Shown here one piece after another: positions 1 to 8,481 of a DNA stretch of 64,000 bases. Where the stretch lies: contig NZ_JOFQ01000019.1 in NCBI RefSeq assembly GCF_000718305.1, forward strand, positions 78,888 to 142,887. Reading direction: 5' to 3'. The number at the start of each line of letters is the position of its first letter. Position 1 is the stretch's first letter. Made by a program: the position numbers and the translations under genes. This DNA comes from Streptomyces niger. Lineage in GTDB: Bacteria; Actinomycetota; Actinomycetes; Streptomycetales; Streptomycetaceae. The notes below the pieces were generated by a model that was not told the origin of the DNA, searched no databases, and was given only the letters and a program-made list of their open reading frames with translations.

Positions 1-565
1 TGATGTAGACCAGCCCTTCGTGGCCCTGCTCGACGAGGTGCCGGGCCGCCAGCGCGCCGCCGGCCACGTCGTCCACGGAGACCGAGCAGCCCTCGGCGCT
101 GCCGAGGACGCGGTCGACGAAGACGAGCGGGATGCCGCGCGGCCGGAACCGCGCGAGCGTGCCACCGGTCAGGTCGGCCGGGGTGATCATCACGCCCCGT
201 ACCTGCTGCTCGGCGAAGAGGGAGAGGTAGTCCGACTCCTCGGCCGGGCTCTGCGCGCTGTTGCAGAGCATCACGCCGAGCCCCGCCTTGCGCGCGGCGC
301 GCTCCGCGCCCGCCGCGACGTCGACGAAGAAGGGGTTGGCCATGTCGAGCACGAGCAGCGCGATGATCCGGCTGCGGCCCGCGCGCAGCTGCCGGGCCGA
401 CTCGCTGCGGACGTAGCCGAGCGCCGTGATCGCCGCCTGGACCCGCTCCCGGGTCTCCCGCGCGACCATGTCGGGCCGGTTGATCACATTGGAGACCGTG
501 CCGATGGAGACGCCGGCCTGGCGTGCCACATCCTTGATACCCACCGTGTGCGCCACATGCGCCAT
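1..565 (-). CDS. LacI-family transcriptional regulator (3' end outside window)
   Basis: The first 188 residues of a LacI/GalR repressor are present; the C-terminus lies beyond the window edge. Residues about 9-34 (IKDVARQAGVSIGTVSNVIN) are the LacI helix-turn-helix and hinge start, followed by the periplasmic-binding-like effector domain from about residue 66. The ATG at 565 places the HTH at the usual N-terminal position. The family binds palindromic operators and releases them on sugar binding. The same-strand sugar ABC operon at 2257-5377 is a plausible target, but the secreted protease lies between them, so this link is inference. Confidence 0.9.
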   Translation of the reverse strand, partial: MAHVAHTVGIKDVARQAGVSIGTVSNVINRPDMVARETRERVQAAITALGYVRSESARQLRAGRSRIIALLVLDMANPFFVDVAAGAERAARKAGLGVMLCNSAQSPAEESDYLSLFAEQQVRGVMITPADLTGGTLARFRPRGIPLVFVDRVLGSAEGCSVSVDDVAGGALAARHLVEQGHEGLVYI

Positions 566-747
566 GCTACGCACTCCGTTCCGGGCACTCGACGCCGCCG
601 GCCGCCGCGCCCCGTGGGGGCGGGCGCGGCGGCCGGCGGCCGGGCCCGGCAGGGGCGCCCCTGCCGGGCGGCGTCGCGGAACCGGTCCGCGAACTGCCGA
701 GTGTCCTGCTGCACGACCCCCTCGGGGGCCTCCTCTTCCTGCTCTTC

Positions 748-1950
748 CTACTCCACGACCTTCAGGAGCTTGTTCGGCGTGCCCTCACCCGGATTGGAGA
801 TCTTGTCCGGGGTGGCGCCGTCGGTCAGCGCCTTGGCGACGTCGGCCGGCTTGGCGTCCTGGTGACCGGCCAGGTAGACCGCGGCGGCGCCCACGACGTG
901 CGGGGTGGCCATCGAGGTGCCCGAGATGGTGTTGGTCGCGTCGTCGCCCTCGTTCCAGTCCGAGGTGATGTCGGTGCCGGGGGCGTAGATGTCGACGACC
1001 TTGCCGTAGTTCGAGTAGTCCGCCTGCTTGTCGTCCTTGTCGCTGGCGGCCACCGTGATGGCGTCCGCGACGCGGGACGGCGAGCCCTGGCCCGCGTCGG
1101 TGGACTCGTTGCCGGCCGCGACACCGAAGGTGACACCGGAGTCGATGGCCTTCTGCACGGCCGCGTCGAGCGCCTCGTCCGCGCCGCCGCCGAGGGACAT
1201 GTTGGCGACCGAGGGGCCCTTGTGGTTCTTGGTCACCCAGTCGATGCCGGCCACGACCTGCTCGGTGGTGCCGGAGCCCTGGTCGTCCAGCACGCGGACG
1301 GCCACGATCTTGGCCTTCTTGGCGACGCCGTGTGCCTTGCCGGCGATGGTGCCCGCGACGTGGGTGCCGTGGCCGTTGCCGTCAGTGGCGTCGTCGTCGT
1401 TGTCGACCGCGTCGAAGCCGGAGGTCGCACGGCCCTCGAAGTCCTTGTGCGTGGTGCGCACACCGGTGTCGATGACGTACGCGGTGACGCCCTCGCCCGC
1501 GCTGTCCGGGTAGGCGTACTTCTTGTCGCCCGCGGTGTCCTCCTGGTCGATGCGGTCCAGGCCCCACGACGGCGGGTTGTCCTGGGTGGCGTCGATGGAG
1601 AACTTCTTGTTCTGGACGACCTTGTCGACGGCCGGGTCGGCGGCCAGCTGCTTGGCCTCGGTCTCGCTCAGCCCGGTGGCGGAGAAACCGTCGATGGCCG
1701 CGCTGTAGGTGCGCTTGACCTTGCCGCCGTACTCCGCGGCGAGGTCCTTGCTCTCCGCCGTACGGACCTGGTCCTTGAGCATGACGATGTAGCTGCCGCT
1801 GACGGCGGACTTGGCGCTCGCGCCGTAGATCTTCCCCTCTGCGGGGGTCGCGTCGGCGGTGACCGCGGTGACGGCCGCGATGCCGGTGGCGGCGACGACG
1901 GCGGTTATGCCGGTGATCAGCCGCTTCTTGCTGGAACGCTTGTGAGCCAT
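748..1950 (-). CDS. secreted S8 family serine peptidase (subtilisin/aqualysin type)
   Basis: 400-residue preproenzyme. A twin-lysine N-terminus and hydrophobic segment (about 10-32) form a signal peptide, followed by an I9 propeptide-type inhibitor domain (about 53-118). The S8 domain has catalytic D161 (VIDTG), H194 (HGTHVAG) and S346 (SGTSMATPH), with oxyanion-hole N281. It would be exported, mature by self-cleavage and degrade extracellular protein. A GAGGAG ribosome site precedes the ATG. The length matches compact Streptomyces subtilases without an extra C-terminal domain. Confidence 0.96.
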   Translation of the reverse strand: MAHKRSSKKRLITGITAVVAATGIAAVTAVTADATPAEGKIYGASAKSAVSGSYIVMLKDQVRTAESKDLAAEYGGKVKRTYSAAIDGFSATGLSETEAKQLAADPAVDKVVQNKKFSIDATQDNPPSWGLDRIDQEDTAGDKKYAYPDSAGEGVTAYVIDTGVRTTHKDFEGRATSGFDAVDNDDDATDGNGHGTHVAGTIAGKAHGVAKKAKIVAVRVLDDQGSGTTEQVVAGIDWVTKNHKGPSVANMSLGGGADEALDAAVQKAIDSGVTFGVAAGNESTDAGQGSPSRVADAITVAASDKDDKQADYSNYGKVVDIYAPGTDITSDWNEGDDATNTISGTSMATPHVVGAAAVYLAGHQDAKPADVAKALTDGATPDKISNPGEGTPNKLLKVVE

Positions 1951-2256
1951 GGCGAGGGTTCTCCTCGTTCGTGGTGTGGGGGGAAAGCGTTGCGTGATCG
2001 CCCGGCGAAACGAGAAGATCTCCTCCGGGCTGGTTCGAAACCCTGACTGATTGACGCGTCCAATTCAAGGGCCCCTCTCCGGTGTGACATAGACAACAAC
2101 CTTGCAAAAATGCAAATACCGTCACACACGGGCAAATTGAGCACTCGGATTGACTCCGGTTGCCTCAACATCCGTCACAGTGCTGCAACATGGGGAAATA
2201 ATCGCCGTCCCGGGGTGGAGAAAGCTCAGCGCTGTTAATGCGCAAGAGAACAAGGG
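1951..2256. other. intergenic region upstream of the protease, with nested inverted repeats
   Basis: About 306 bases without a credible gene. It is visibly more AT-rich than its surroundings. It contains the perfect repeat TTGCA-AAAA-TGCAA (2102-2115) and, around it with a slightly different centre, GTGTGAC (2082-2088) and GTCACAC (2121-2127). The repeats lie about 130-180 bases upstream of the protease start and are candidate operators. No confident -10/-35 pair was found. Confidence 0.45.
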
Positions 2257-3582
2257 TCAGCGCTGATAACGGGCGAGCACGAGGTTGCCGTCCTCGACCA
2301 GCCGCCCCCGCAGCTCCGCCATATCGATCGCGCCGCTGTAGTACTCCTGCAGCCCCGGCGTGGCGATCTTGTCCTTCCACTCCGGATAGCCGCGCACCGA
2401 CTGGGCCGGCGCGGCGTGCAGCGAGCCGGCCAGCGCCGTACCGGTGGCCCAGCCGTACGTCCGCACCCGCAGCCGCGGGTCCCGGAGCGCGGTCGTGCCC
2501 GTCGGCAGCATCCAGTCGCCGAGCGCGAGACGCGCCATGTTCGCCGGCTCCAGCAGGAAGGCGATGAAGGCCATCGCCGCTTCCTTCCGCGGGCAGTCGG
2601 CGGCGATCGAGAGCGTCTGCGGGCTCACGCCCTGGGCGGGCGCGCCGTCCGCGGGGGCCGGCAGCACGGTCCAGTCGAACCCCTTGGGGGCTTGTTGAAC
2701 GATCTGCTGCCGGTACGAGAAGCCGAGCGGCACCATCGCGTACCGCCCGGCGAAGAACCCCGGGAGCGTGTCCGAGCCGCCCATGCCCAGCGTGGTGCGC
2801 GCCGCACTGCCGTCGACGTTCACCTGGTCGTGGATCGTCCGCGGTACGACCTCGTCGGCGGCGCCGAACCGGACCTCGGCCCGGCCGTCGGCGCGGCGGT
2901 GGAAGAGCCGGCCGCCGGTGGAGAGCGCGAGGTTGAGGGTGGCCGACACCGGCTCCTTGAGCGGCCAGGCGACTCCGTACCGGGCGCCCTGGCGGCCCTG
3001 GCTCAGCTTCTTCGCCGCCGCCCGGAACTCCGGCCAGCTCCAGGGGTCCTCCGGCGTGGGGACGCGCACCCCTGAAGCTGCGCGCAGCAGCTCCCGGTTG
3101 GCGATCAGGACGCGCGGCTCCTGAAGGAACGGCACCCCGTACAGCCGCCCCCCGAAGGTCGCCGTTCGCAAGCTGTGCTCGGGGATGTCGGTGGCGAGAC
3201 GGTCGGGCAGCAACGGCGTGAGGTCGGCGAGCCGGCCGCCGTACGCGAAGTCCGCGAGGTCGTCGGAGGCGTCGTGGATGATGTCGGGCGCCTCCCCGCC
3301 CTCGAAGGCGGTCAGCAGCTGGTCGTGCACGGTGGGCCAGGCGCCCTGCACGTACTGGACGGGAGTGCGCGGGTGGAGCCGGTTCCACTCCGCCACCAGC
3401 GCCTTGTTGGCCGCCACGGACTCCGTCTGCCAGGCGAGCGACTGGAACCGCAGGGGGCGGCTGTCCTCCCCCGTCCGGCGGTGCGCGCACCCGGAGAACA
3501 GGGGGACGGCCGCGGCACCTACGGAGGCGGCGGCGCCCAGGAACGTACGGCGGCGCATCGCGGCGCGGACCGGCGCGGGCAT
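2257..3582 (-). CDS. ABC transporter extracellular sugar-binding lipoprotein
   Basis: 441-residue family-1 solute-binding protein. The N-terminus has twin arginines (RRRTFLG, 10-16), a hydrophobic stretch and a lipobox-like FSGC with Cys32, indicating a Tat-exported lipoprotein. The body carries the typical binding-protein pattern (EWNRLHP, GEAPDIIHD, YGVPFLQEPR). Its ATG overlaps the upstream permease stop by one base (TGATG), so it is the last gene of a permease-permease-binding protein operon. That order is less common than binding protein first. No ATPase is encoded; a shared MsiK-type ATPase elsewhere is likely. ATG at 3558 is an alternative start. Confidence 0.92.
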   Translation of the reverse strand: MPAPVRAAMRRRTFLGAAASVGAAAVPLFSGCAHRRTGEDSRPLRFQSLAWQTESVAANKALVAEWNRLHPRTPVQYVQGAWPTVHDQLLTAFEGGEAPDIIHDASDDLADFAYGGRLADLTPLLPDRLATDIPEHSLRTATFGGRLYGVPFLQEPRVLIANRELLRAASGVRVPTPEDPWSWPEFRAAAKKLSQGRQGARYGVAWPLKEPVSATLNLALSTGGRLFHRRADGRAEVRFGAADEVVPRTIHDQVNVDGSAARTTLGMGGSDTLPGFFAGRYAMVPLGFSYRQQIVQQAPKGFDWTVLPAPADGAPAQGVSPQTLSIAADCPRKEAAMAFIAFLLEPANMARLALGDWMLPTGTTALRDPRLRVRTYGWATGTALAGSLHAAPAQSVRGYPEWKDKIATPGLQEYYSGAIDMAELRGRLVEDGNLVLARYQR

Positions 3583-4451
3583 CAGTGCTTCACCGCCCCG
3601 GCGAGCATGCCGCCCGTGATGCGGCGCTGGATGACCGCGAAGAGCACCAGCCCCGGCACCGTGGCGAGCAGGGCGGCGGCCGCCAACGGGCCGAGGTCGG
3701 CGACGCCCTCGGCGCCGAGGAAGTGCGTGAGCACGACCGGCATCGTCTGCTTCTCCGGCGACTTCAGCAGAACGAGCGCGAAGAAGAACTCGTTCCAGGC
3801 GGTGATGAACGCGAACAGCCCCGTCGCGACGATCCCCGGCACGAGGAGCGGCGCGGTCACGGACACGAGGGTGCGGACCCGGCCGGCCCCGTCCACGGCC
3901 GCCGCCTCCTCCAGCTCGACCGGCACGGCCCGTACGTACCCGGTGAGCATCCACAGCGCGAACGGCAGCGACCACACCAGGTACACCAGGGTGAGCCCGC
4001 CGAGCGAGTCCACCAACCCCACCGCCTTGAGCAGCAGGAACAGCGGGATGATGACGAGGACCAGCGGGAACGCCTGGCTGACCACCACCCACCCGGTCGC
4101 CGCCCGCGCCGCCCGGGTGCGGAAGCGCGCGAGGACGTACGCCATCGGCGTGGCCACCACGACGGACAGCACCGCGGCCCCGGCCGCCGCGAGCAGGCTG
4201 TTGGCGGCCGAGCGCAGCAGCGGCTGCTCGGCGAAGGCGGCCCGGAAGTTGGCGAGGGTGGGGTCGTGCGGAATCCAGCCGGGGTCGATGCTGCCCAGCT
4301 CGCGCGGCGGCTTGAAGGCCGTCGACACCAGCCACAGGAAGGGCACGAGCAGAAAGATCAGGTAACCGAGGAGGGCGAGGTACTGACCGGAACGGGTCGC
4401 GGCGGCACGCCTGCGACGGCCGGCGGCAGTACGTCCGCGGCGGGCGGTCAT
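3582..4451 (-). CDS. carbohydrate ABC transporter permease (MalG-like)
   Basis: 289-residue inner-membrane permease with about six membrane segments, the first at LGYLIFLLVPFLWLVSTAF. The EAA loop is present (ELEEAAAVDGAGRVRTLVSV), the site that contacts the ATPase. The product ends GGMLAGAVKH, a typical MalG-type C-terminus. Start and stop codons overlap the neighbouring genes by one base on both sides (TGATG), so translation is coupled throughout the operon. The substrate is a sugar or oligosaccharide that cannot be named from sequence alone. Confidence 0.93.
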   Translation of the reverse strand: MTARRGRTAAGRRRRAAATRSGQYLALLGYLIFLLVPFLWLVSTAFKPPRELGSIDPGWIPHDPTLANFRAAFAEQPLLRSAANSLLAAAGAAVLSVVVATPMAYVLARFRTRAARAATGWVVVSQAFPLVLVIIPLFLLLKAVGLVDSLGGLTLVYLVWSLPFALWMLTGYVRAVPVELEEAAAVDGAGRVRTLVSVTAPLLVPGIVATGLFAFITAWNEFFFALVLLKSPEKQTMPVVLTHFLGAEGVADLGPLAAAALLATVPGLVLFAVIQRRITGGMLAGAVKH

Positions 4452-5377
4452 CAGGCGTCCTCCTCGGTGCGCAGGCGGCCTGCCAGATAGACGGCCAGCA
4501 GGACGGCGATGACGGTGACCATCGCGAGGCCCATCGCCGCCGCGTATCCGAACTGGCCGTAGCGGAAGGCCTCCTCGTACGCGAACAGCATCGGCAGCCG
4601 GGTGCGCCCGCCGGGACCGCCGTCCGTCAGCACGAAGACCAGCGCGAACGAGTTGAAGTTCCAGATGAAGTTCAGCGCGGTGATCGCCAGCGCCACCGGC
4701 CGCAACGCGGGCCAGGTGACCGTGCGGAACCGTCGCCAGGCGCCCGCGCCGTCCATGGCAGCCGCCTCGTGCAGTTCGCGCGGCACGTTCTGCAGACCGG
4801 CCAGGAGCGGCACGGTGGTCTGCGGCAGACCGGCCCAGACGCCGACGACGATGACGGCGGGCAGCGCCGTGGCGAGGCCGCTCAGCCAGTCGCGGCCGTC
4901 GCCGAGCCCGAAGGTGCGCAGTGTGTCGTTCAGTACGCCCGCGTCCGGGTGGTACACGAGCCGCCACATGATGCCGACCACGACCTCGGGCATCGCCCAC
5001 GGCACGATGGCCAGCGCCCGGGCCAGCCAGCGCAGCCGCAGCTTCTCGTTGAGCAGCAGGGCGAGGCCCAGCGCCAGGAAGAACTGCGGGACGGTGACGC
5101 CCACCGCCCAGACCAGCCCGATGCGGAAGGACTCCCAGAAGAGGGTGTCCCGCAGCAGATCACCGAAGTTCAGCAGCCCCACCCAGCGGGTGGGCTCGGT
5201 ACGCCCGGACTGCGCGTCCGTGAAGGCCAGCGACACGCCGTACAGGAGCGGACCGACGCTCAGCACGAGGATCGGTATCAGCGCGGGCAGTACGAGGAAC
5301 CACACGCCGTGGTCACGGCGCGGTCCCGCACCGCCCGAACGGCGCGCTGACCGCCGTGGCGCGGTCCCGAGGCTCAC
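4451..5377 (-). CDS. carbohydrate ABC transporter permease (MalF-like)
   Basis: 308-residue permease and first gene of the importer operon. About six membrane segments and an EAA loop (ELHEAAAMDGAGAWRRFRTV) identify it as the MalF-type partner of the next gene. The start is GTG at 5377, preceded by GAGGAG seven bases upstream. That ribosome site is part of a 38-base tandem repeat, so the duplicated leader carries two copies of it. Confidence 0.92.
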   Translation of the reverse strand: MSLGTAPRRSARRSGGAGPRRDHGVWFLVLPALIPILVLSVGPLLYGVSLAFTDAQSGRTEPTRWVGLLNFGDLLRDTLFWESFRIGLVWAVGVTVPQFFLALGLALLLNEKLRLRWLARALAIVPWAMPEVVVGIMWRLVYHPDAGVLNDTLRTFGLGDGRDWLSGLATALPAVIVVGVWAGLPQTTVPLLAGLQNVPRELHEAAAMDGAGAWRRFRTVTWPALRPVALAITALNFIWNFNSFALVFVLTDGGPGGRTRLPMLFAYEEAFRYGQFGYAAAMGLAMVTVIAVLLAVYLAGRLRTEEDA

Positions 5378-5382
5378 GAGGA

Positions 5383-5467
5383 GGCTCCTCGGCGCGGCTC
5401 GATCAGCAGAGTCACGACGGGGCTCCTCGGCGCGGCTCGATCAGCAGAGTCACGACGGGGCTCCTTG
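5383..5467. repeat. 38-base tandem duplication in the ABC operon leader
   Basis: Two identical 38-base units (5383-5420 and 5421-5458) begin GGCTCCTCGGCGCGGCTCGA, and a degenerate third unit starts at 5459. On the minus strand each full unit contains GAGGAGCC, the ribosome-binding sequence used by the permease at 5377. The duplication therefore lies in the 5' untranslated region directly before the start codon. Confidence 0.9.
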
Positions 5468-5544
5468 GGCGGCTCGGTCCGGCACGTCCGGTACATCCGA
5501 CACGGAACGGCCGCGCGCGCCCAACCGCGCGGACAGCCGACGTC

Positions 5545-5573
5545 ATCGTCGTGACACCACGGGACGCCGTCAA
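5545..5573 (-). promoter_or_regulatory. possible sigma-70 type promoter of the sugar ABC operon
   Basis: On the minus strand, TTGACG (5573-5568) is followed after 17 bases by GACGAT (5550-5545). The -35 is good and the -10 weak. It would give a leader of about 160 bases containing the tandem repeat. The rest of the 480-base gap (5378-5857) holds no credible gene; the open frames there are GC-rich shadows. Confidence 0.3.
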
Positions 5574-5857
5574 CAGGGAGGACCGGGAGAACCGGGGAGA
5601 ACCGGCACGGACGCCTACCGGACGACCATGGGGGACGTGTCAGGAAGCGCCCTCCAGAGGGCCACCGGACCTCCACAGGGCCGCCGAATCTCCGCAGGGC
5701 AGGGTCCCGAGGGAAAGTGCACGCGAGGGAGCGGAGCGATACCCGCCCAGGCACCGGATGTCAGTGCCGCCTGAGAGACTGTGGGGGATCGAGACACCGG
5801 GGCGGCCGGGGCAGCCGAAGCGCACCGGGGTACTCACGGAGCGCAGGAGGCAGCACC

Positions 5858-6769
5858 ATGACCGAGGCGAGCGGCGGAGCGGGTTCCGTGCCGGGCACGC
5901 CCTTCACCGAGGCGCGCGCACGGGAGGTGCTGGCCGCGGCCGGCCGACCGGACGCCGCGGCGGACGCCCAGCTGCTCGCCCTCGGCGAGAACGCCGTCTT
6001 CGCGCTCGGCGACGCCGGCCCCGTGATCCGGGTCGGCCGCAGCGCCGAACTGCTCGCCCGCGCCGAGCGGGAGCTGCGGGTGGCCCGTTGGCTGGCCGAC
6101 TCGGGTGTCCCGGCGGTGCGCGCCGCCGAGCCCGAAGCGCGGCTGGTGGACGGCCACCCCGTCACCTTCTGGCAGCGGCTCCCCGAGGTCGTGCGCCCCG
6201 CGGGCCCCGCCGACCTCGCCGAGCTGCTGCGCCTCGTACACGCTCTGCCCGAGCCGCCGTTCGAGCTGCCCCGGCGGGAGCTGCTGGGCGGCGTGGAGCG
6301 CTGGCTGCGGCTGGCGGGGGACGCGGTGACGCGGGAGGACGCGGAGTACCTGCGTGGGCGCCGGGACGCGTTCGCCGCCGCGGCGACGGCCCTGGAGCCG
6401 CACCTGCCACGCGGCCCCATCCACGGTGACGCGCTGCCGCGGAACGTCCATGTCGGCCCCGACGGCCCGGTCCTGGTCGACCTGGAGACCTTCTCCCGCG
6501 ACCTGCGCGAGCACGACCTCGTGGTCATGGCCCTCAGCCGCGACCGGTACGGCCTGGGCGCCGAGGCGTACGACACCTTCGTACGGGCCTACGGCTGGGA
6601 CGTGCGGGACTGGGAGGGCTGCGCCGTCCTGCGCGGCTCCCGCGAGACCGCCAGCTGCGCCTGGGTCTCCCAGCACGCCCCGGGCAACCCCGCGGCCCTG
6701 AAGGAGTTCCGCCGCCGCATCACCTCCCTCCGCGAAGGCGACGCCTCGGTGCGCTGGTACCCGTTCTGA
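5858..6769 (+). CDS. aminoglycoside/choline-kinase-like phosphotransferase (APH family)
   Basis: 303-residue APH-fold protein. The catalytic loop is present as HGDALPRNV (H-G-D-x4-N), followed by the metal-binding VLVDLE. These residues transfer the ATP gamma-phosphate to a small-molecule hydroxyl; the substrate is unknown. The ATG at 5858 has AGGAGG seven bases upstream, which fixes the start although the frame stays open further upstream. It stands alone. Resistance function should not be assumed, because most chromosomal Streptomyces members of this family are uncharacterised. Confidence 0.88.
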   Translation: MTEASGGAGSVPGTPFTEARAREVLAAAGRPDAAADAQLLALGENAVFALGDAGPVIRVGRSAELLARAERELRVARWLADSGVPAVRAAEPEARLVDGHPVTFWQRLPEVVRPAGPADLAELLRLVHALPEPPFELPRRELLGGVERWLRLAGDAVTREDAEYLRGRRDAFAAAATALEPHLPRGPIHGDALPRNVHVGPDGPVLVDLETFSRDLREHDLVVMALSRDRYGLGAEAYDTFVRAYGWDVRDWEGCAVLRGSRETASCAWVSQHAPGNPAALKEFRRRITSLREGDASVRWYPF

Positions 6770-6827
6770 CGCCCTCGGCATCGAAGAAGCAGTCACCGGC
6801 CACCGGCCCCGGCCGGCCGGACGAGCC

Positions 6828-6980
6828 GCCGACCCGGTCGGCCGGTTGGGCTGCCGGCTTCGGTCGACCGGTTGAGCTGCCGACCCGGTCAGCCGGTGGG
6901 GCTGCCGGCTTCGATCGACCGGTCGAGCTGCCGACCCGGTCAGCCGGTGGGGCTGCCGGCTTCGGTCGGCCGATTAATCG
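6828..6980. repeat. three tandem copies of a 51-base repeat
   Basis: Units at 6828-6878, 6879-6929 and 6930-6980 each begin GCCGACCCGGTC and carry internal GGTCGACC or CGGCCG palindromes; the last unit diverges at its end. They lie between the phosphotransferase stop and the methyltransferase start. No open frame of interest crosses them. They could form alternative hairpins in a read-through transcript. Confidence 0.9.
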
Positions 6981-7019
6981 GTACCGTCCGTACCCCTTCG
7001 CGGGCTAACGTCCCGCCCC

Positions 7020-7946
7020 ATGCCCGAGACCCCGCCTCCCGCGTCTCCCGCACCTGCCGTGCGCCCCGTGCCTCCCACGTCTTCCGTGCCCTCCGTGCCC
7101 TCCGTGCCCTCCGTGCCCTCCGCGGATGCGACGCACCCGGCGCCGCCGGACCACGGCTCGGGCCGCGAGCCCGGTGGTGACGGGCCACCCCGGCTCACCC
7201 GGCTCGACTTCCACGGGCCGCTGTCCGAAGCACGCGCCGGGCTGCTGGTGCGGCGGCTCGCCGCCGCCCGCCCGGCCACCGTGCTGGACATCGGCTGCGG
7301 TTGGGGCGAATTCATGCTGCGGATCCTCGACGCCACGCCCGGCGCCACCGGACTCGGCATCGACCTCGCCGCGGACGACCTGGCCAGAGGCCGGGCCAAC
7401 GCCGCGGCTCGCGGACTCGCCGACCGCGTGGAGTTCGCCGAGGAGTCCGGGCACGGGACCACCCGCGGCCCCGCCGACCTCGTCCTCTGCCTCGGCGCCG
7501 GCCACGCCCTGAGCGGCCCCGAGACGCCGCACAACATCCGCGCCGTACTGCGCGAACTGCGCCGTCTCGTCGCCCCCGGCGGCCGCGTGCTGTACGGCGA
7601 GGGGTTCTGGCAGCGCCCGCCGACCACGGCGGAGCTGAGCCGCATGTGGCCCGGCGCCACCGCCGAGGAGCACGTGAGCCTGGCGGAGCTCGTCGAACTC
7701 GCCGTCGCCGCAGGCTTCCGTCCCGCCTGGGTGGAGACGGCGAACAGCGACGAATGGGAGACGTTCGAGTCGGCCTACCGCTGCGACGCGGAGGAGTGGC
7801 TGGCCACCCACCCCGACCACCCGCTCGCCCCCGAAACCCGCGAACGCGTCGACGCACACCGCAGCTCCTGGCTCAGCGGCTACCGTGACGTACTCGGCAT
7901 CGCCTACCTCACCCTCGTCCCGACACCCCGCACCTCGCCCCCCTAA
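7020..7946 (+). CDS. class I SAM-dependent methyltransferase
   Basis: 308 residues. SAM-binding motif I is VLDIGCGWGEF, followed by GLGIDLAADDL, with an acidic motif IV region (ADLVLCLGAGHAL) and the PGGRVLYGEGFW strand. The first ~60 residues are a Pro/Ser/Ala-rich linker encoded partly by four exact 9-base units (TCCGTGCCC, 7083-7118), giving (VPS)4. No Shine-Dalgarno sequence precedes the ATG, so the gene may be leaderless or start internally closer to RLTRLDFHG. The substrate is unknown. Confidence 0.88.
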   Translation: MPETPPPASPAPAVRPVPPTSSVPSVPSVPSVPSADATHPAPPDHGSGREPGGDGPPRLTRLDFHGPLSEARAGLLVRRLAAARPATVLDIGCGWGEFMLRILDATPGATGLGIDLAADDLARGRANAAARGLADRVEFAEESGHGTTRGPADLVLCLGAGHALSGPETPHNIRAVLRELRRLVAPGGRVLYGEGFWQRPPTTAELSRMWPGATAEEHVSLAELVELAVAAGFRPAWVETANSDEWETFESAYRCDAEEWLATHPDHPLAPETRERVDAHRSSWLSGYRDVLGIAYLTLVPTPRTSPP

Positions 7947-8036
7947 AGCGCCCGTTCTTCCCTGTCCCCCGCCCCTCTCCCTCCCCCTCCCCCAACCCCG
8001 TCTCGTGCCCTTTCTCATGATTGATTGGAGTCAGCG

Positions 8037-8384
8037 ATGGCCGTTCGACGTGTCATGCCCAATGTCACCTCCGAAGCGATGGAGGAGAGCCGGGACTTCT
8101 ACGGGCTACTGGGCTTCGAGGAGGTCATGAACCACGGATGGATCACGACGCTCGCCTCGCCCGCCCACCCGGCCGCGCAGGTCAGCTTCATGACGGCCGA
8201 CCGGACGGCGCCGGTCGTCCCTGACATGAGCGTGGAGGTGGACGACGTGGACGCGGCCTACGCCGCGATGCGCGAGCAGGGCGCGGAGATCATCCACCCG
8301 TTGCAGGACGAGGAATGGGGCGTACGGCGCTTCTTCGTCCGCGACCCCAACGGCCGGGTGGTCAACATCCTGAGCCACCGCTGA
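8037..8384 (+). CDS. VOC (glyoxalase/bleomycin-resistance fold) family protein
   Basis: 115 residues forming one vicinal-oxygen-chelate module: strand start VMPNVTS, SRDFYGLLGF, then GVRRFFVRDPNGRVVNILSH, the classic C-terminal strand ending in a metal-ligand region. GGAG lies six bases before the ATG at 8037. Members act as small-molecule dioxygenases, lyases or drug-binding proteins, usually as dimers; no specific function can be assigned. It is preceded by a pyrimidine-rich spacer with no other feature. Confidence 0.9.
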   Translation: MAVRRVMPNVTSEAMEESRDFYGLLGFEEVMNHGWITTLASPAHPAAQVSFMTADRTAPVVPDMSVEVDDVDAAYAAMREQGAEIIHPLQDEEWGVRRFFVRDPNGRVVNILSHR

Positions 8385-8481
8385 CACCCACCCACCCGGT
8401 CCGGTACCCCAGCCTCCAGTCGCCCTCAGTCCAACCCCCAGCCCTCAGCTCCCTCGCCCCTCGCCCCTCGTCGCGGCGTTG

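Noticed and set aside
5383..5467. The 38-base repeat as an attachment site pair
   Set aside because: The copies are directly adjacent, there is no tRNA and no integrase, so no element lies between them.
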